Shown: piece by piece, positions 17,545-27,366 of the stretch | Numbering within the stretch: position 1 is the first letter of the stretch | Layout of the letters: the number at the start of each line of letters is the position of its first letter | Assembly (NCBI RefSeq): GCF_007097265.1 | Contig: NZ_VJZP01000021.1 | Coordinates: forward strand, 1 to 43,598 | Length of the DNA stretch: 43,598 bases | Direction: 5' to 3' | From: Flavobacterium gawalongense | GTDB lineage: Bacteria > Bacteroidota > Bacteroidia > Flavobacteriales > Flavobacteriaceae | The notes under the pieces: model-generated | Database searches by the model: none | Told to the model about the DNA's origin: nothing | What the model saw: only the letters and a program-made list of their open reading frames with translations | Translations under genes and position numbers: made by a program

Positions 17545-17916
17545 TCAAATAACAATTCTTTTATGCTGTAGCGTTTTAATATTAAAATTTGCAATTATTC
17601 CGACTTGGCTATCAGCTAATTTCATGTAATTCAAAGTTTGGGTAACGTTGTCGGTTATAATTTCTTTTATTGCCTTTACTTCAAAAATAATCTCATCATA
17701 AACAACGAAATCTGCGAAATATTTATGTGCTATATTATGTCCTTTATAGCTTATCGAATAAGGTTTTTCTCTTTCGTAAGGGATATTATTGTTCTTGAAT
17801 TCTATTTCTAATGCATCTTTATATATAATTTCGGATAACCCTCATCCTAAAACGTTATATACTTCCATACACAATCCTACGATTTTATAGTATTCCTCTT
17901 TTTTATATAAATCCAT
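17545..17916 (-). pseudogene. GxxExxY (PDDEXK_3) protein interrupted by one in-frame TGA
   Basis: Reading from the ATG at 17916 gives MDLYKKEEYYKIVGLCMEV, then NVLG, a TGA at codon 25 (17844-17842), then GLSEIIYKDALEIEF and an uninterrupted frame to a TGA at 17547-17545. Ignoring the internal stop, the product is 123 residues, the normal size for GxxExxY proteins. The name-giving G-x2-E-x2-Y motif (GLSEIIY) follows the stop immediately, and the nuclease-like ADFVVYDEIIFEVKAI (D..E-x-K) and TQTLNYMKLADSQVGIIANF are present. A single G-to-A change from TGG would explain the stop. Family function is not established. Called a recent pseudogene, or a sequencing error. Confidence 0.85.
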
Positions 17917-17933
17917 ATTTTTCAATTTTTTTA

Positions 17934-18027
17934 GCCACGAATTACACGAATTCCCACTAATTAAATTTTTAAAGAAATTCATTTTTAAAATTGAAGAAAT
18001 TCGTGCCCAATTCGTGTAATTCGTGGC
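17934..18027. repeat. 94-bp element with perfect 19-bp inverted ends
   Basis: GCCACGAATTACACGAATT at 17934-17952 is the exact inverse of 18009-18027. Inside, AAATTC-type words repeat near both arms. It lies just after the miaB stop. The shape fits a small palindromic mobile element or a folded RNA end for miaB. Confidence 0.8.
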
Positions 18028-18036
18028 GAAACTTTT

Positions 18037-19485
18037 TTAATTCATCTCACTCAACCCAATCGCTTCCCCTTTCAGGGTTCCACTGGTACAACTCAAAATT
18101 CTCACATTCACAAAATCCCCAATTTTGTAATTCTCTTTCGGAAAAACCACAGTAATACTTTGTGAATTCCTTCCGGAAAATTCTTCGGTCGATTTTTTGG
18201 ATACTTTCTCCACTAAAACTTCCACGGTTTGACCAATGAATTCTTCACTGCGCAACCAAGCGTGTTTTTGTTGTAAATCAACGATTTCCTGTAATCTTCT
18301 TGCTTTCGTTTCTTCCGTTACATCATCTTCCATTTTGCGTCCTGCCAAAGTTCCCGGACGTTCGGAATACGAATACATATAACCAAAATTATACTTCACA
18401 TATTCCATCAAACTCAAGGTGTCTTGATGATCTTCTTCAGTTTCTGTTGGGAAACCAGCAATCATATCTTGCGAAATGGAGCCGTTCGGAATAATCGTTC
18501 TGATTTTATCAATCAAGGCCATATATTCTTCTCTCGTGTGCAAACGGTTCATTTCTTTTAGTATTCTATTGCTTCCAGATTGAACCGGTAAGTGAATGTG
18601 CTTACATATATTAGGATGTTTTGCAATCACATGCAAAATGCTCTCGTGCATGTCTTGTGGGTTTGATGTCGAAAATCGAATACGCATTTTAGGAAAACCA
18701 ACCGCCACCATTTCTAGTAATTGGTCAAAATCTACAGCTGTTGCTTTTTGCATTTCGGTAGCGTTTTCGAAATCTTTTTTCAATCCGCCTCCGTACCATA
18801 AATAACTATCCACATTTTGACCTAAAAGCGTAATTTCCTTAAAGCCTTTGTCCCACAAATCCTGAATTTCTTTAATGATACTTTGTGGTTCGCGGCTGCG
18901 TTCACGTCCACGTGTAAAAGGAACCACGCAAAACGTACACATATTATCGCAACCACGGGTGATAGAAACCAAAGCAGTAATTCCGTTACTCATCAATCGC
19001 ACCGGTGAAATATCGCCATAAGTCTCATCTTTCGACAAAATCACATTAATCGCATCACGACCTTCTTCAACTTCTTGTAAAAGATTTGGTAAATCCTTAT
19101 AAGCATCAGGACCCACAACTAGGTCTACAATTTTTTCTTCTTCCAAAAACTGACTTTTCAAACGTTCGGCCATACAGCCCAAAACACCCACTTTCATTTT
19201 CGGATTGATGCGTTTCACGGCATTGTATTTCTCCAAACGCTTGCGAATAGTTTGTTCTGCTTTGTCCCGAATAGAACAGGTATTGACCAAAACTAAATCG
19301 GCTTCTTCCAGAATTTGTGTTGTATTGTATCCGTTTCCGGATAAAATAGAAGCCACGATTTCGCTGTCCGAAAAGTTCATTGCACAACCATAACTTTCTA
19401 TAAAGAGTTTTTTAGTATTCTCAGGTTTATTTTCTAAAACAAGACTTTCGCCTTGTTTGCTTTCTTCAATAATCTTTTCCATCAT
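18037..19485 (-). CDS. miaB: tRNA-2-methylthio-N6-dimethylallyladenosine synthase MiaB
   Basis: A 482-residue radical-SAM methylthiotransferase that adds the 2-methylthio group to i6A37 of tRNAs. Domains in order: the N-terminal UPF0004 domain with cluster-binding cysteines (ESYGCAMNFSDSE about 31-43, LVNTCSIRDKAE, GVLGCMAERL), the radical-SAM core with ITRGCDNMCTFCVVPFTRGRERSR (CxxxCxxC), and a C-terminal TRAM domain (GQTVEVLVEKVSKKSTEEFSGRN). Start at the first of two ATGs; the second is equally possible. Full promoter directly upstream. First gene of the minus-strand cluster. Confidence 0.97.
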   Translation of the reverse strand: MMEKIIEESKQGESLVLENKPENTKKLFIESYGCAMNFSDSEIVASILSGNGYNTTQILEEADLVLVNTCSIRDKAEQTIRKRLEKYNAVKRINPKMKVGVLGCMAERLKSQFLEEEKIVDLVVGPDAYKDLPNLLQEVEEGRDAINVILSKDETYGDISPVRLMSNGITALVSITRGCDNMCTFCVVPFTRGRERSREPQSIIKEIQDLWDKGFKEITLLGQNVDSYLWYGGGLKKDFENATEMQKATAVDFDQLLEMVAVGFPKMRIRFSTSNPQDMHESILHVIAKHPNICKHIHLPVQSGSNRILKEMNRLHTREEYMALIDKIRTIIPNGSISQDMIAGFPTETEEDHQDTLSLMEYVKYNFGYMYSYSERPGTLAGRKMEDDVTEETKARRLQEIVDLQQKHAWLRSEEFIGQTVEVLVEKVSKKSTEEFSGRNSQSITVVFPKENYKIGDFVNVRILSCTSGTLKGEAIGLSEMN

Positions 19486-19499
19486 GTAATTTCAAAGCA

Positions 19500-19531
19500 C
19501 AAAGATAACGCAATTCAAATAAATATGACAA
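19500..19531 (-). promoter_or_regulatory. miaB promoter
   Basis: Minus strand TTG (19531-19529), 21 nt spacer, TATCTTTG (19507-19500), matching the Bacteroidota consensus. The -7 element lies 14 nt ahead of the miaB ATG. Confidence 0.72.
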
Positions 19532-19583
19532 GATGTCAGACGAAGAATTAACAATGTTTTTGGATTTATAACCCTAAATAAAA

Positions 19584-19615
19584 AAAACTTTCTTTTATGA
19601 CTAAAAGAAAGTTTT
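19584..19615 (-). terminator. Probable terminator downstream of glpF
   Basis: A 14-bp perfect stem AAAACTTTCTTTTA/TAAAAGAAAGTTTT (19584-19597 with 19602-19615) with loop TGAC, followed in the minus direction by a T run. It lies about 190 nt past glpF. A second hairpin, AAAGGAGAT/ATCTCCTTT (19647-19655 with 19665-19673), precedes it. The stretch 19674-19807 holds no gene that I can see. Confidence 0.65.
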
Positions 19616-19807
19616 AAGTAAAAACAAACAAATTAAATTTTTTATAAAAGGAGATTTTAATAACATCTCCTTTAGTGGTCTTACTAATTGCAGTTTCTTT
19701 GATAAATGATTTGCTTTAATAAAATCAATAGTATTAATTTATCTGGATCCAGAAATACGGATTGAAACTGTTAAATATGATATATTTTGATGTTGTGTTT
19801 TATTATT

Positions 19808-20539
19808 TTAGAACAAAAGCATATATAAGGCCGCCGCTAAACTGGATCCTATTATAGGCCCTATAATTGGAATCCAAGCGTAACCCCAGTCACTATTTCC
19901 TTTAATGGGTAAGAGCGCATGCATAATTCTGGGGCCCAAATCTCTCGCAGGATTTATTGCGTAGCCAGTTGTACCGCCTAGAGAAAGACCAATTGCCCAT
20001 ACTAAAATGGCTACTGGTAAGGCGCCTACTGTGCCAAGACCAATTTTTGCGGTACTATCTGAATGTAGGATTATTTCGGGGCCTGAGATGTAGAAAATTA
20101 CAAAAATCAAGACGAAAGTTGCAATAATTTCACTGATCAGATTTGAAAAAGTATTTCTAATAGCAGGTCCTGTAGAAAAACAAGCTAGTTTTTTACCTTT
20201 ATCATCAGTTGCTGCAAAATGGTCTTTATGAGAAAGCCAAACGAAAAAAGCACCTAACATAGCGCCAATTATTTGCGCCATAATATAAATTGGAACTTGA
20301 TTCCATCCGAACTTCCCGGTAAGAGCCAAGCCGAGTGTTACGATTGGGTTTAAATGGGCGCCACTTACTGGACCAGCAACAGTAACACCGACAAAAACTG
20401 CAAATGCCCAGCCAGCAGTAATTACGATCCATCCTGAATTGTTTCCTTTGGTTTCTTTGAGTACTACGTTAGCAACAACGCCGTTGCCTAATAAAATCAT
20501 TAGCATGGTACCAATGATTTCTGCTATAAATGGAGTCAT
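19808..20539 (-). CDS. glpF: Glycerol uptake facilitator (aquaglyceroporin)
   Basis: A 243-residue MIP-family channel with six membrane helices. The first pore loop reads AHLNPIVTLG (N64-P65-I66, so NPI instead of the usual NPA) and the second GYAINPARDLGPR (N196-P-A, R199, D200). The Asp after the second NPA-Arg marks glycerol facilitators as opposed to water channels. It ends the glpD-glpK-glpF unit, 18 nt after glpK, so the substrate is almost certainly glycerol. Confidence 0.95.
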   Translation of the reverse strand: MTPFIAEIIGTMLMILLGNGVVANVVLKETKGNNSGWIVITAGWAFAVFVGVTVAGPVSGAHLNPIVTLGLALTGKFGWNQVPIYIMAQIIGAMLGAFFVWLSHKDHFAATDDKGKKLACFSTGPAIRNTFSNLISEIIATFVLIFVIFYISGPEIILHSDSTAKIGLGTVGALPVAILVWAIGLSLGGTTGYAINPARDLGPRIMHALLPIKGNSDWGYAWIPIIGPIIGSSLAAALYMLLF

Positions 20540-20557
20540 AATATATAGTTTTAGAGA

Positions 20558-22063
<1,506 letters not shown>

Positions 22064-22083
22064 TTATAGATTTTGATTGGTTT

Positions 22084-23658
22084 TTATAGCTCTTTCAAAA
22101 GAAATCCTTTGGCAATAGTTTTGAATTCTAATATCTGGTTTTGAATCCAAATCTCGTCATGATCTAGTTCTTTTGCTAATAATTGTGCTACTTTTTCGCA
22201 TGAAGCAATAGCGGCGCGTGCATCTAAAAATAACAAACGTACTCTTCTGGCTAAAACATCGTCTACTGTTCGTGCCATTTCATGACGTATTGCCCATGCT
22301 ACTTCTGCCATAGTGTAGTTGTAATTTGGATGCAATTTTTCGCTTAATTCAGGTTCTGTATTTTGTAATTCAATTATTTGAGGAATATCGGTTCCATATA
22401 TGTATAAATGATTTTCTCGGTCTAAAGTATTTGTTTTTTTGTTTCCGTGAATTGCAATATGTTCAGTTTTACATTCTTTTTTTTCTAAATGGCGTACTGT
22501 AATTGCTTTGTCTATAATATCCTCGGCAATTTTTCTGTAAGTGGTCCATTTTCCTCCGGTTATTGTAATTAATCCAGTTTCAGAAACAATTATTTTATGA
22601 CTTCTAGAAACCTCTTTAGTGCTTTTTCCTTCTTTTTCGGGGGCGGCCAATGGTCTTAATCCTGCAAAAACAGATAATACATCTGCCCGAGTTGGTTTTT
22701 TTGCTAAGAATCGTTGTGCAGTTTCTAAAACAAATTCTATTTCAGATTCTAATGCAATAGGTTCTAGACTGTGTTTTTTGATTAAAGTATCGGTCGTTCC
22801 TACTACTATTTTATCGTGCCAAGGGACTGCAAACAAAACCCTTCCATCGCTTGTCTTTGGAATCATCAAGGCGTGATCACTTGGCAAGAAGGATTTGTCA
22901 AATACAAGGTGAATTCCTTGGCTTGGAACTATGTATTTTTTATATACAGTATCGTTTAGTTTCATTATCGCATTAGTGAAAACTCCTGTTGCGTTAATTA
23001 TAGCTTTTCCTTTTATTTCATATCGTTCTCCTGATTCTTGATCTTCTATCAGTACGCCAATAATTTGGTTTGTATCATTTTTTAATAGATTAATTACCTT
23101 GGAATAGTTCAATAAGCATGCATCATTTTCTACCGCTGTTTGAGCTATGTTTATGGCTAAACGGGAATCGTCAAATTGCCCGTCTTGATATATAACGCCA
23201 CTTACGAGGTCTTTTGTTTCAACAGTAGGTAGTAATTCGATAGTTTTTTTCTTTGTAATATATTTTGATTTTCCTAAGCTTAGTTTTCCGGCTAGCAAGT
23301 CATATATCGTTAATCCTATAGTGTAGAAATAGCCTCCCCACCAATTGTAATTAGGAATAATAAAAGATTGGTTTTTTACTAAATGACCTGCGTTTTGAGC
23401 CATTAGTCCTCTCTCTTTTAAAGCTTCTCTTACTAAAGAAATATCACCTTGCTCTAAATAACGTACGCCTCCGTGAACTAATTTTGTGCTGCGACTAGAG
23501 GTTCCTTTTGCAAAATCGACAGATTCGAGCAGTATTGTTTTGTATCCTCTGCTGGCAGCATCCAGTGCTGTACCAAGTCCGCTAGCTCCTCCGCCAATCA
23601 CAATTATATCCCATTCTTGTGTTTGTTTTAGTTTTGATAATTGTTCTATACGTTTCAT
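22084..23658 (-). CDS. glpD: Aerobic glycerol-3-phosphate dehydrogenase
   Basis: A 524-residue FAD enzyme that oxidises glycerol-3-phosphate to dihydroxyacetone phosphate and feeds the quinone pool at the inner membrane. The FAD-binding Rossmann motif is DIIVIGGGASGLGTALDAASRG (about 18-39), then TSSRSTKLVHGGVRYLEQGD (about 53-72). Later GGKWTTYRKIAEDIID is the C-terminal FAD/substrate block, followed by the DAO C-terminal domain (HEMARTVDDVLARRVRLLFLD). First gene of the glpD-K-F unit; the TGAAA operator array lies directly upstream. Confidence 0.97.
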   Translation of the reverse strand: MKRIEQLSKLKQTQEWDIIVIGGGASGLGTALDAASRGYKTILLESVDFAKGTSSRSTKLVHGGVRYLEQGDISLVREALKERGLMAQNAGHLVKNQSFIIPNYNWWGGYFYTIGLTIYDLLAGKLSLGKSKYITKKKTIELLPTVETKDLVSGVIYQDGQFDDSRLAINIAQTAVENDACLLNYSKVINLLKNDTNQIIGVLIEDQESGERYEIKGKAIINATGVFTNAIMKLNDTVYKKYIVPSQGIHLVFDKSFLPSDHALMIPKTSDGRVLFAVPWHDKIVVGTTDTLIKKHSLEPIALESEIEFVLETAQRFLAKKPTRADVLSVFAGLRPLAAPEKEGKSTKEVSRSHKIIVSETGLITITGGKWTTYRKIAEDIIDKAITVRHLEKKECKTEHIAIHGNKKTNTLDRENHLYIYGTDIPQIIELQNTEPELSEKLHPNYNYTMAEVAWAIRHEMARTVDDVLARRVRLLFLDARAAIASCEKVAQLLAKELDHDEIWIQNQILEFKTIAKGFLLKEL

Positions 23659-23704
23659 TATGTTTCTAATATGTTGCTTTTTGTGTTTAAAAACTTTCGA
23701 AAAA

Positions 23705-23771
23705 CAAACTTAGTGAAATCAAATGAAACTAAATAAAATAAAGTGAAATTTATTTCATTGTTGTATTTTTG
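23705..23771. promoter_or_regulatory. Divergent glpD/glpR control region with phased TGAAA operator
   Basis: Four 10-bp units in register run TGAAATCAAA, TGAAACTAAA, TAAAATAAAG, TGAAATTTAT (23714, 23724, 23734, 23744), followed by an inverted TTTCA (23753-23757). Helically phased direct repeats of this kind are typical DeoR-family operators. They lie between two opposed -7 elements: TAAGTTTG on the minus strand (23712-23705, glpD) and TATTTTTG on the plus strand (23764-23771, regulator). A repressor bound here would cover both promoters. Confidence 0.7.
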
Positions 23772-23812
23772 TATATTTAAGAACTGAAAATCGAAACATA
23801 TAAAGAGCTGTA

Positions 23813-24586
23813 ATGACTATTATAAATAGAAGGCAAGAAGATATACTTAAAGAGTTAAATCAAAAAGGTTATGTAAATGTTGTTGATTTATGTGAAATAC
23901 ATAACGTTTCGACTGTAACCATTCGAAAGGATTTGAATTTTTTAGAAAATGAAAAGCTATTACATCGCACGCATGGTGGGGCCAGTAAGCAACCTATTTA
24001 TGCATTTGAAAGAGATGTGAATGATAAAGAAGGGTTGCAGGTAGAACAAAAAAAACAGATTGCGAAAGAAGCTCTAAAATATATTGATAATAATGACTAT
24101 GTAATTTTAGGCTCTGGTTCAAACATCCATTATTTATCTCGTATTATTACCGGATTTCCAAAGTTAACTGTACTTACTCCTTCGTTGAGGGTCTCATTGG
24201 AGCTTAGTAAAGAAACTAAAATAGATACGATACAACTAGGGGGCGATGTTCGAAACAGTTCAACTTCAGTTGTAGGTCCAATTGCAGAGGCTACTTTGAG
24301 TCAGTTTTCTTGTAATAAACTATTTCTGGGAGCAGATGGGATTCATTTGGATTTTGGTTTAAGTACATCAAATTCTTTAGAAGCGCATTTAAATCAAGCT
24401 ATGATAGATGTTTCTGAGAAAATTATTGTTTTAGCAGATTCTACAAAAATGAATATTAAGGGATTTGGGAAAATCTGTAATTTAGATAAAATTGATGTTT
24501 TGATTACGGATAGCGGAATTGATCCCGAGACAAAAACTAAGCTTGAAGAAATAGGAATTTATGTTGTTGTGGCTGATAAAATGTGA
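23813..24586 (+). CDS. glpR: DeoR/GlpR family transcriptional regulator
   Basis: A 257-residue regulator of the DeoR family. The N-terminal winged helix-turn-helix (about 6-58) reads RRQEDILKELNQKGYVNVVD, then TVTIRKDLNFLENEKLLHRTHGGA, the family signature. The C-terminal domain is the sugar-phosphate isomerase-like sensor (VILGSGSNIHYLSRII, LTVLTPSLRVSLEL, LFLGADGIHLDFGLST, VLADSTKMN). Divergent from glpD across 154 nt, with the phased repeat operator between, so it most likely represses the glycerol genes and its own, with glycerol-3-phosphate as inducer. The symbol is by context; the effector is inferred. Confidence 0.9.
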   Translation: MTIINRRQEDILKELNQKGYVNVVDLCEIHNVSTVTIRKDLNFLENEKLLHRTHGGASKQPIYAFERDVNDKEGLQVEQKKQIAKEALKYIDNNDYVILGSGSNIHYLSRIITGFPKLTVLTPSLRVSLELSKETKIDTIQLGGDVRNSSTSVVGPIAEATLSQFSCNKLFLGADGIHLDFGLSTSNSLEAHLNQAMIDVSEKIIVLADSTKMNIKGFGKICNLDKIDVLITDSGIDPETKTKLEEIGIYVVVADKM

Positions 24587-24725
24587 ATTTTTATTTTAGT
24601 TTGGGGCTTAAATAATTCAATTTTTTGGTTTTTAATATTTGATATTTAGATTGTTTTTTTGATACTGTTTAGTGATAAAAATTATTTTTAAAATTTCCAA
24701 AAGCTCAATATTTAAAAAAAACTTC

Positions 24726-24733
24726 TACTTTTG
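24726..24733 (+). promoter_or_regulatory. topA -7 element
   Basis: TACTTTTG matches TAnnTTTG and lies 18 nt before the ATG at 24752. Its last three bases form the TTG at 24731, which argues that this TTG is a promoter base and not a start codon. No clear TTG -33 box. Confidence 0.6.
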
Positions 24734-24751
24734 TCCCAGAAAAATAGAGCA

Positions 24752-27268
24752 ATGGCAAAGAATTTAGTTATAGTTGAGTCCCCTGCAAAGGCAAAAACAA
24801 TCGAGAAATTTCTAGGAAGTGATTTTCAAGTAGAGTCAAGTTATGGGCATATTGCCGACTTGCCTTCCAAAGAAATTGGTGTAGATGTAGAAAATGGTTT
24901 CAAACCCAAATATGAAGTTTCTGCCGATAAAAAAGCATTGGTAGGCAAATTAAAGACTTTAGCCAAAAATGCCGAAATGGTCTGGTTAGCAAGTGATGAG
25001 GATCGCGAGGGAGAAGCTATTTCTTGGCATTTAGCCGAAGAATTAAAATTAGACAAAAAGAAAACCAAGCGAATTGTTTTTCATGAAATCACGAAAACAG
25101 CAATTCTAAAAGCCATTGATAATCCACGTGAAATCGATTATAATTTAGTTAATGCACAACAAGCGCGTCGAGTATTAGATCGATTAGTTGGTTATGAATT
25201 GTCGCCTGTACTTTGGAGAAAAATAAAAGGAGGACTTTCTGCAGGTCGTGTTCAATCGGTTTCAGTTCGTCTGATTGTGGAACGGGAACGAGAAATTCAG
25301 AATTTTAAAGCAATTGCAACGTATTCTATTGTGGCAGAATTCACTAACGAAGCAGGAAAATCATTCAAAGCCAAACTGCCTAAAAATTTCAATACTAAAA
25401 AAGAAGCCGAAGATTTTTTAAATAAAAATATAGGTTCTACATATAAGGTAGCCGATTTAGAAACTAAACCTACCAAAAAATCACCAACCGGTCCATTTAC
25501 GACTTCAACTTTACAACAAGAAGCGGCTCGTAAATTGTATTTGCCTGTTGGAATTACTATGCAATTGGCGCAACGCTTATACGAAGCCGGACTTATCACG
25601 TATATGAGAACGGATAGTGTGAACTTATCTAAAGATGCGATGGAAGCTGCCGAAGCTGAAATCATCAAGTCGTACGGTGCAGCGTTTTCTAAGCCTAGAA
25701 CTTTTGTCAATAAAAGTAAAGGAGCACAGGAAGCGCACGAAGCAATTCGTCCTACGGATATGTCACGCCACACGGTAAATATAGATAGAGATCAAGCCCG
25801 TTTGTATGATTTAATTTGGAAAAGAACCTTGGCTTCGCAAATGAGTGATGCACAATTGGAGCGTACTAATGTGAAAATTGAAGCTAACAATCATGGCGAA
25901 ATATTTACTGCTTCTGGAGAAGTTTTACTTTTTGAAGGTTTTCTTAAAGTATATCTCGAAGGTAATGATGAAGACGATGAAGAGCAAGAAGGTATGTTGC
26001 CAGCGATGAAAGTCAACGAAAAATTGCAAAACAATTACATTACAGCGACAGAAAGATATTCCCGTGCAGCTGCAAGATATACCGAAGCTTCTTTGGTAAA
26101 AAAATTAGAGGAATTAGGAATTGGTCGTCCTTCTACTTATGCGCCAACAATTTCTACTATTATCAATAGAAATTATGTCGAGAAAGGAAATCTAGACGGA
26201 CAAGAAAGAAATTATACACAATTGACTTTACAATCTGGAAAAGTAGGGGAGAAGTTGCTGAAAGAAAATACAGGTTCTGATAAAGGAAAATTAGTTCCTA
26301 CAGATATTGGAACTATTGTTACGGATTTCTTGGTTAAGAATTTCGGAAATATTCTCGATTATAATTTCACCGCAAAAGTGGAACAGGATTTTGATGAAAT
26401 TGCAGAAGGAAATATTGTTTGGACAAAAATGATGCAAGAATTCTACGATAAATTTCATCCAACAGTAAAAGATGTTGAAGCCAATGCGGATAGAGAAAGT
26501 GGCGAAAGAATTTTAGGAACAGATCCAAAAACAGGTAAGCCAGTTTCGGTGCGTTTAGGGAAATTTGGACCAATGGCCCAAATTGGAGCTGCAGACGATG
26601 AAGAGAAAAAGTTCGCCAGTTTAATGGCAGACCAGAATATTGGAAACATTACTTTAGAGGAAACTTTAAATTTATTTTTGCTGCCAAAAAATCTTGGACA
26701 GTATAAAGGCGAGGAAGTTGAGGTGAGTAATGGCCGTTTTGGTCCTTATATTCGTCATGGTGCAGCTTTTGTTTCTTTGCCAAAAGGAGAAAACCCTCTA
26801 GATGTAGATTTTGAAAGAGCGAAAGAATTAATTGACGAAAAAGCAATAGCTGATGCGCCGATTGCAGTTTATAAAGGAGAAGGTGTTCAGAAAGGTGTTG
26901 GTCGTTTTGGTCCTTTCATCAAATGGAATGGTTTGTTTATAAATGTAAGCAAGAAATACAATTTTGATAATTTGTCACAATCAGACGTTGAAGAATTGAT
27001 TGAGGATAAATTGCAGAAAAATATTGATAAGGTTTTACACAATTGGGAAGATGAAGGAATTTTAGTTGAAAAAGCCCGTTGGGGACGTTCGGTTATTACC
27101 AAAGGAAAAATCAAAATTGAATTGAGTAAAGATGTTGATGCTACGAAATTAACATTAGCGGAAGTTCAGGAAATGATTGCCAAGAAAACACCAGCTAAAA
27201 AAGTAGCTGCCAAAAAAGCGCCTGCAAAGAAAACTGTTGCTAAGAAACCTGTAGTAAAAAAGAAATAA
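24752..27268 (+). CDS. topA: DNA topoisomerase I (type IA)
   Basis: An 838-residue type IA topoisomerase from the ATG at 24752; the family starts with MAKNLVIVESPAKAKTIEKF, and the in-frame TTG upstream lies in the promoter. The TOPRIM domain has SDEDREGE (D82, D84), and the catalytic tyrosine is Y284 in LITYMRTDSVNLS. LVGYELSPVLWRKIKGGLSAGRVQSVSVRLI (about 146-174) is the family core. The C-terminus has TopA repeats of the GRFGPYIRHG / GRFGPFIKWNG type without four-cysteine zinc fingers, then a Lys/Ala-rich tail of AKK repeats. It relaxes negative supercoils during replication and transcription. Confidence 0.98.
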   Translation: MAKNLVIVESPAKAKTIEKFLGSDFQVESSYGHIADLPSKEIGVDVENGFKPKYEVSADKKALVGKLKTLAKNAEMVWLASDEDREGEAISWHLAEELKLDKKKTKRIVFHEITKTAILKAIDNPREIDYNLVNAQQARRVLDRLVGYELSPVLWRKIKGGLSAGRVQSVSVRLIVEREREIQNFKAIATYSIVAEFTNEAGKSFKAKLPKNFNTKKEAEDFLNKNIGSTYKVADLETKPTKKSPTGPFTTSTLQQEAARKLYLPVGITMQLAQRLYEAGLITYMRTDSVNLSKDAMEAAEAEIIKSYGAAFSKPRTFVNKSKGAQEAHEAIRPTDMSRHTVNIDRDQARLYDLIWKRTLASQMSDAQLERTNVKIEANNHGEIFTASGEVLLFEGFLKVYLEGNDEDDEEQEGMLPAMKVNEKLQNNYITATERYSRAAARYTEASLVKKLEELGIGRPSTYAPTISTIINRNYVEKGNLDGQERNYTQLTLQSGKVGEKLLKENTGSDKGKLVPTDIGTIVTDFLVKNFGNILDYNFTAKVEQDFDEIAEGNIVWTKMMQEFYDKFHPTVKDVEANADRESGERILGTDPKTGKPVSVRLGKFGPMAQIGAADDEEKKFASLMADQNIGNITLEETLNLFLLPKNLGQYKGEEVEVSNGRFGPYIRHGAAFVSLPKGENPLDVDFERAKELIDEKAIADAPIAVYKGEGVQKGVGRFGPFIKWNGLFINVSKKYNFDNLSQSDVEELIEDKLQKNIDKVLHNWEDEGILVEKARWGRSVITKGKIKIELSKDVDATKLTLAEVQEMIAKKTPAKKVAAKKAPAKKTVAKKPVVKKK

Positions 27269-27302
27269 ATAGTAATTAATTCCGGTTTCGTTTCCCTCTT
27301 CT

Positions 27303-27330
27303 TTGCTTCGCCAGTTCGCTGTCGCTCTTA
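27303..27330. repeat. Dispersed TTGCTTCGCCAGTTCGC repeat
   Basis: The block starting TTGCTTCGCCAGTTCGC is a third copy of the element at 162-190 and 15922-15952. It sits between topA and the ureohydrolase-like gene, flanked by CCCTC and AAAGGGTTGGGG, and might form a weak hairpin. The spacer (27269-27366) holds no gene. Confidence 0.6.
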
Positions 27331-27366
27331 TGGAAAGGGTTGGGGACAGGAAAATAAATAAATAAA

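Noticed and set aside
17934..18027. CRISPR array
   Set aside because: The repeats in this window are inverted pairs or short tandem units without regular unique spacers; no cas genes are present.
24731..24751. TTG start of topA at 24731
   Set aside because: The TTG is part of the TACTTTTG -7 element and the family begins with MAKNLVIVESP.
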